Part shown: positions 61,965 through 64,000 of the stretch, piece by piece
Numbering within the stretch: position 1 is the stretch's first letter
Layout of the letters: each line of letters opens with the position of its first letter
From: Steroidobacter denitrificans
GTDB lineage: Bacteria > Pseudomonadota > Gammaproteobacteria > Steroidobacterales > Steroidobacteraceae
Direction: 5' to 3'
NCBI RefSeq assembly: GCF_001579945.1
Contig: NZ_CP011971.1
Coordinates: forward strand, 894,001-958,000
Length of the DNA stretch: 64,000 bases
The notes under the pieces: model-generated
Seen by the model: only the letters and a program-made list of their open reading frames with translations
What the model was told of the DNA's origin: nothing
Database searches by the model: none
Made by a program: the position numbers and the translations under genes

Positions 61965-62912
61965 CTACTGCGACAGTGACAGCAGCTCCATTACGGTTTC
62001 GGTCCGGCCTTTCCTGATCTGTTCGACACGCACCGGCAAAAAATCGAATTTGGGCGCGAGCCACAGGCGTGATACCCGGCTCGAGCCCGGGCGCGAGCTT
62101 TCATACATCAGCGTATCGAGCGTGCCTATTTTCGTCGACCGGCGTTCCTGGCCTTGCAGGACATAGCTGTAGTGCTTGATGCGATTATCGTCGACGAGCG
62201 GAATCGTACCGGGTTGGCGGCCTCGCAGCAGGGCGGTGCTCACGGCAATCTGCAGGGAGGAGCGGTCCTGCAATCCTGTTTCGATGGGCAGATCGACGGG
62301 TTCGGCTTCGACCTCGCCGCTGACGCGCCGGTCGATCCAATCGAAGTGCAGCTCGCCGTCCTTGTTACCGGATGTGCCGTCGTCCAAGGTCCAGAGCAGC
62401 GGCCGTACACCTTGCGAGTCGATCTGCATCACGCTGCGCTCCACGGCTCGGCGGCTTACGAACAGCCGCGCCAGTGCACTGGGATGCGGGCGGGTTTCGA
62501 AGTGATAGTGGCCGCCGGCGGCATCCTGGGCGAAGGTGAAGGTGATCGTGCCGGCGCCGAGACCGCGATAGGTCACCGTGTAGGTGGCGGCGAATGCGCG
62601 CGGGACGGCGGTCCGCACGCCGTTTTCGACTGCATCTTGAGCCGATGCCGGGTGCGGGACTTCGTGACCCGGGATTTTGTGACCTGGGGTTTCGCTGCCT
62701 GGGATTTCGTGGCCTGGTATTTCGTGACCCGGGGTTTCGTGACCTGGGGCTTCTCTGGCGGCGGCGTGCGCATGCACGGCCGGCAGGATGCAGGCTGCAA
62801 CGCCGGCGAGCAGCGCCACCACCAGCTCCGAGGCACTGCGCCGCGCGGGATGCGGGACGAAAGATTTCGCGGCAAGTCTCGGGCTCATGCTCGACATCAT
62901 CATTGCATTCAC
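61965..62912 (-). CDS. DUF3108 periplasmic protein with PGHE repeats
   Basis: 315 residues. Signal peptide region about 28-52 (VVALLAGVAACILPAVHAHA). Residues 56-85 are tandem PGHE(T/I/V) pentapeptides encoded by a degenerate 15-bp DNA repeat (about 62655-62750). The C-terminal domain (from about 105, FAATYTVTYRGLGAGTITF to EQIRKGRTETVMELLS) is DUF3108, likely a beta-rich envelope protein of unknown function. Located downstream of purN, as often seen in this group of bacteria. Confidence 0.87.
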   Translation of the reverse strand: MNAMMMSSMSPRLAAKSFVPHPARRSASELVVALLAGVAACILPAVHAHAAAREAPGHETPGHEIPGHEIPGSETPGHKIPGHEVPHPASAQDAVENGVRTAVPRAFAATYTVTYRGLGAGTITFTFAQDAAGGHYHFETRPHPSALARLFVSRRAVERSVMQIDSQGVRPLLWTLDDGTSGNKDGELHFDWIDRRVSGEVEAEPVDLPIETGLQDRSSLQIAVSTALLRGRQPGTIPLVDDNRIKHYSYVLQGQERRSTKIGTLDTLMYESSRPGSSRVSRLWLAPKFDFLPVRVEQIRKGRTETVMELLSLSQ

Positions 62913-62988
62913 GCCTTTGCCCGGCTTTTCACCAGACCGGGCATTGTCGGGCGCCGCTCATGTTCATCGGCGCCGGCCATCGGTGCGG

Positions 62989-63657
62989 CTATTTCGTGGC
63001 GGGATCGAGCGGCTCGTCGAGACGCTTGCCGTCCAGCCAGGCATGGTGGTCCCGAAACGCCAGCCGACCTTGTGCGTACCACTCCAGAACCCGCGGATAG
63101 ATTCTGTGTTCGCATTGCTGAACTCGGGCTGAAAGGCTGTCTTCGGTGTCCGCCGGCGTGACCGGGATGCGGGACTGGAGAATGACCGGGCCGCCATCGA
63201 GTTCCTCGGTGACGAAGTGCACACTCACGCCATGCTCGGCGTCTCCCGCCTCGAGTACGCGCCGATGAGTGTGCAATCCCCGGTATTTCGGCAGCAGCGA
63301 AGGATGGATGTTCAGGATGCGTCCGGCGTAGGCGCCGATGAAGTCCGGCGTCAGGATGCGCATGAAGCCCGCCAGCACGATCAGTTCGGGTGCGTAGCCT
63401 TGCAGCACTTCGAGCAGTGCCCGATCGAAGCTGGCGCGATCGGGAAACTTGCTTGGTTCGAGTACTTCGGTGGGGATGTTCATCGCACGTGCGATACCGA
63501 GCCCCGCGGCGGTCGGCTGATCGCTGAGGACGACCCGCACGTCGGTCATGAGCGCACCTTTTGCGGCCTGCTCCGCGATGACGCGCATGTTACTGCCGCG
63601 GCCTGAAATCAGGATGGCGATCGGCAGCCGCCTCGTCGCGGCCTCGGCTGTGACCAT
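62989..63657 (-). CDS. purN: Phosphoribosylglycinamide formyltransferase
   Basis: 222 residues from ATG 63657, which overlaps the purM stop (TGATG). ISGRGSN is the phosphate-binding loop, ILNIHPSLLP carries catalytic Asn and His, and TEELDGGPVI the catalytic Asp. It transfers formyl from 10-formyl-THF to GAR in purine synthesis. Co-translated with purM. Confidence 0.96.
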   Translation of the reverse strand: MVTAEAATRRLPIAILISGRGSNMRVIAEQAAKGALMTDVRVVLSDQPTAAGLGIARAMNIPTEVLEPSKFPDRASFDRALLEVLQGYAPELIVLAGFMRILTPDFIGAYAGRILNIHPSLLPKYRGLHTHRRVLEAGDAEHGVSVHFVTEELDGGPVILQSRIPVTPADTEDSLSARVQQCEHRIYPRVLEWYAQGRLAFRDHHAWLDGKRLDEPLDPATK

Positions 63658-64000
63658 CAGCGGATGATCACGCCGCCGCTGCCGCGGCGTACCTCGCCGA
63701 TGACGATGGGCCGCTCTCCATGCTGACGCAGCATTTCGAGGGCCTGATCGCAATGTTCCGATGCGACGCATACCGTCATGCCGATGCCGCAATTGAAGGT
63801 GCGATACATTTCATCGTCGGGGATGCTGCCGGTGCGCTGCAGCCAGTCGAAGATAGGGGGACGTTCCCAGGTCTGCGTGCCGATGAACGCTTCCAGGCCG
63901 CGCGGCATGACCCTGGGCAGATTCCCGGCGATGCCTCCTCCGGTGATGTGGGCGATGCCATGCACCGGAATGGTTTTGCTGAGCGCCAGCAGGGGCTTCA
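63657..64000 (-). CDS. purM: Phosphoribosylformylglycinamidine cyclo-ligase, C-terminal part
   Basis: About 113 C-terminal residues; the gene continues beyond the window edge. HITGGGIAGNLPRVMP, PIFDWLQRTG, MYRTFNCGIGM are PurM (AIR synthetase) motifs. Its TGA overlaps the purN ATG, giving the standard purMN pair. Confidence 0.95.
   Translation of the reverse strand, partial: KPLLALSKTIPVHGIAHITGGGIAGNLPRVMPRGLEAFIGTQTWERPPIFDWLQRTGSIPDDEMYRTFNCGIGMTVCVASEHCDQALEMLRQHGERPIVIGEVRRGSGGVIIR

Noticed and set aside
1-64000. CRISPR arrays, tRNA and rRNA genes, phage or plasmid functions
   Set aside because: No regularly spaced repeats with unique spacers, no cloverleaf-like or rRNA sequence and no integrase, replication or capsid gene was seen.

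Overview
The window looks like a chromosomal segment of a high-GC gammaproteobacterium. The housekeeping synteny supports this: metG-rnfABCDGE-nth-DUF1841-class I fumarase, mrp-dcd, and purM-purN-DUF3108. The gene style (TonB receptors with an EEIVVTAQKR box, many CoA enzymes, cytochromes) would suit Steroidobacterales, Nevskiales or Lysobacterales, but the sequence does not fix the order.

Layout. (1) Positions 1-26516 form a catabolic island. It has two paralogous TonB-dependent receptors around an AraC-type regulator, a luciferase-like flavoenzyme, a fused double CaiB/BaiF CoA-transferase, an MFS carrier, a SnoaL/BaiE-like protein, an SDR, two hotdog thioesterases, two crotonases and an HTD2-like hydratase. 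These are followed by a three-subunit acetone-carboxylase-type enzyme, two acyl-CoA dehydrogenases, an alpha-methylacyl-CoA racemase-like protein, two MaoC-like proteins, a nitronate-monooxygenase/IpdC-like flavoprotein and a fused IpdAB-like CoA-transferase/hydrolase. No acyl-CoA ligase or thiolase is present. The set resembles steroid or isoprenoid side-chain and ring degradation, with an ATP-dependent ketone carboxylation step added; the substrate is unknown. (2) Positions 26767-28458 hold yggS and a REP-associated (RAYT) transposase element with inverted ends. (3) Positions 28475-38223 hold two tandem-Usp proteins, a sugar-nucleotide transferase, a haem lipoprotein, a three-haem cytochrome c and a yhiI-rbbA-yhhJ-type exporter. 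(4) Positions 38424-43451 hold an ECF sigma factor with a minimal FecR-like partner, gltS, a NUDIX hydrolase, a beta carbonic anhydrase, and a CheY with a CheZ-like protein. (5) Positions 43619-54437 (minus strand) hold fumarase, DUF1841, nth, a divergent rnf operon and metG. (6) Positions 54577-59542 hold a HEAT-repeat Ser/Thr kinase with two PilT-family ATPases, accompanied by copies of a long hairpin repeat, between metG and mrp. (7) Positions 60176-64000 hold mrp, dcd, DUF3108, purN and the end of purM.

The most noteworthy signals are the ketone carboxylase inside an IpdABC-like acyl-CoA locus, the apparent loss of the intramembrane Fe-S ligands in RnfA and RnfE, the HEAT-kinase/PilT/PilT module with its hairpin repeats, and rbbA and yhhJ separated in frame by one TGA inside a 15-bp tandem repeat. 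All family assignments come from reading motifs and length; no database search was run.
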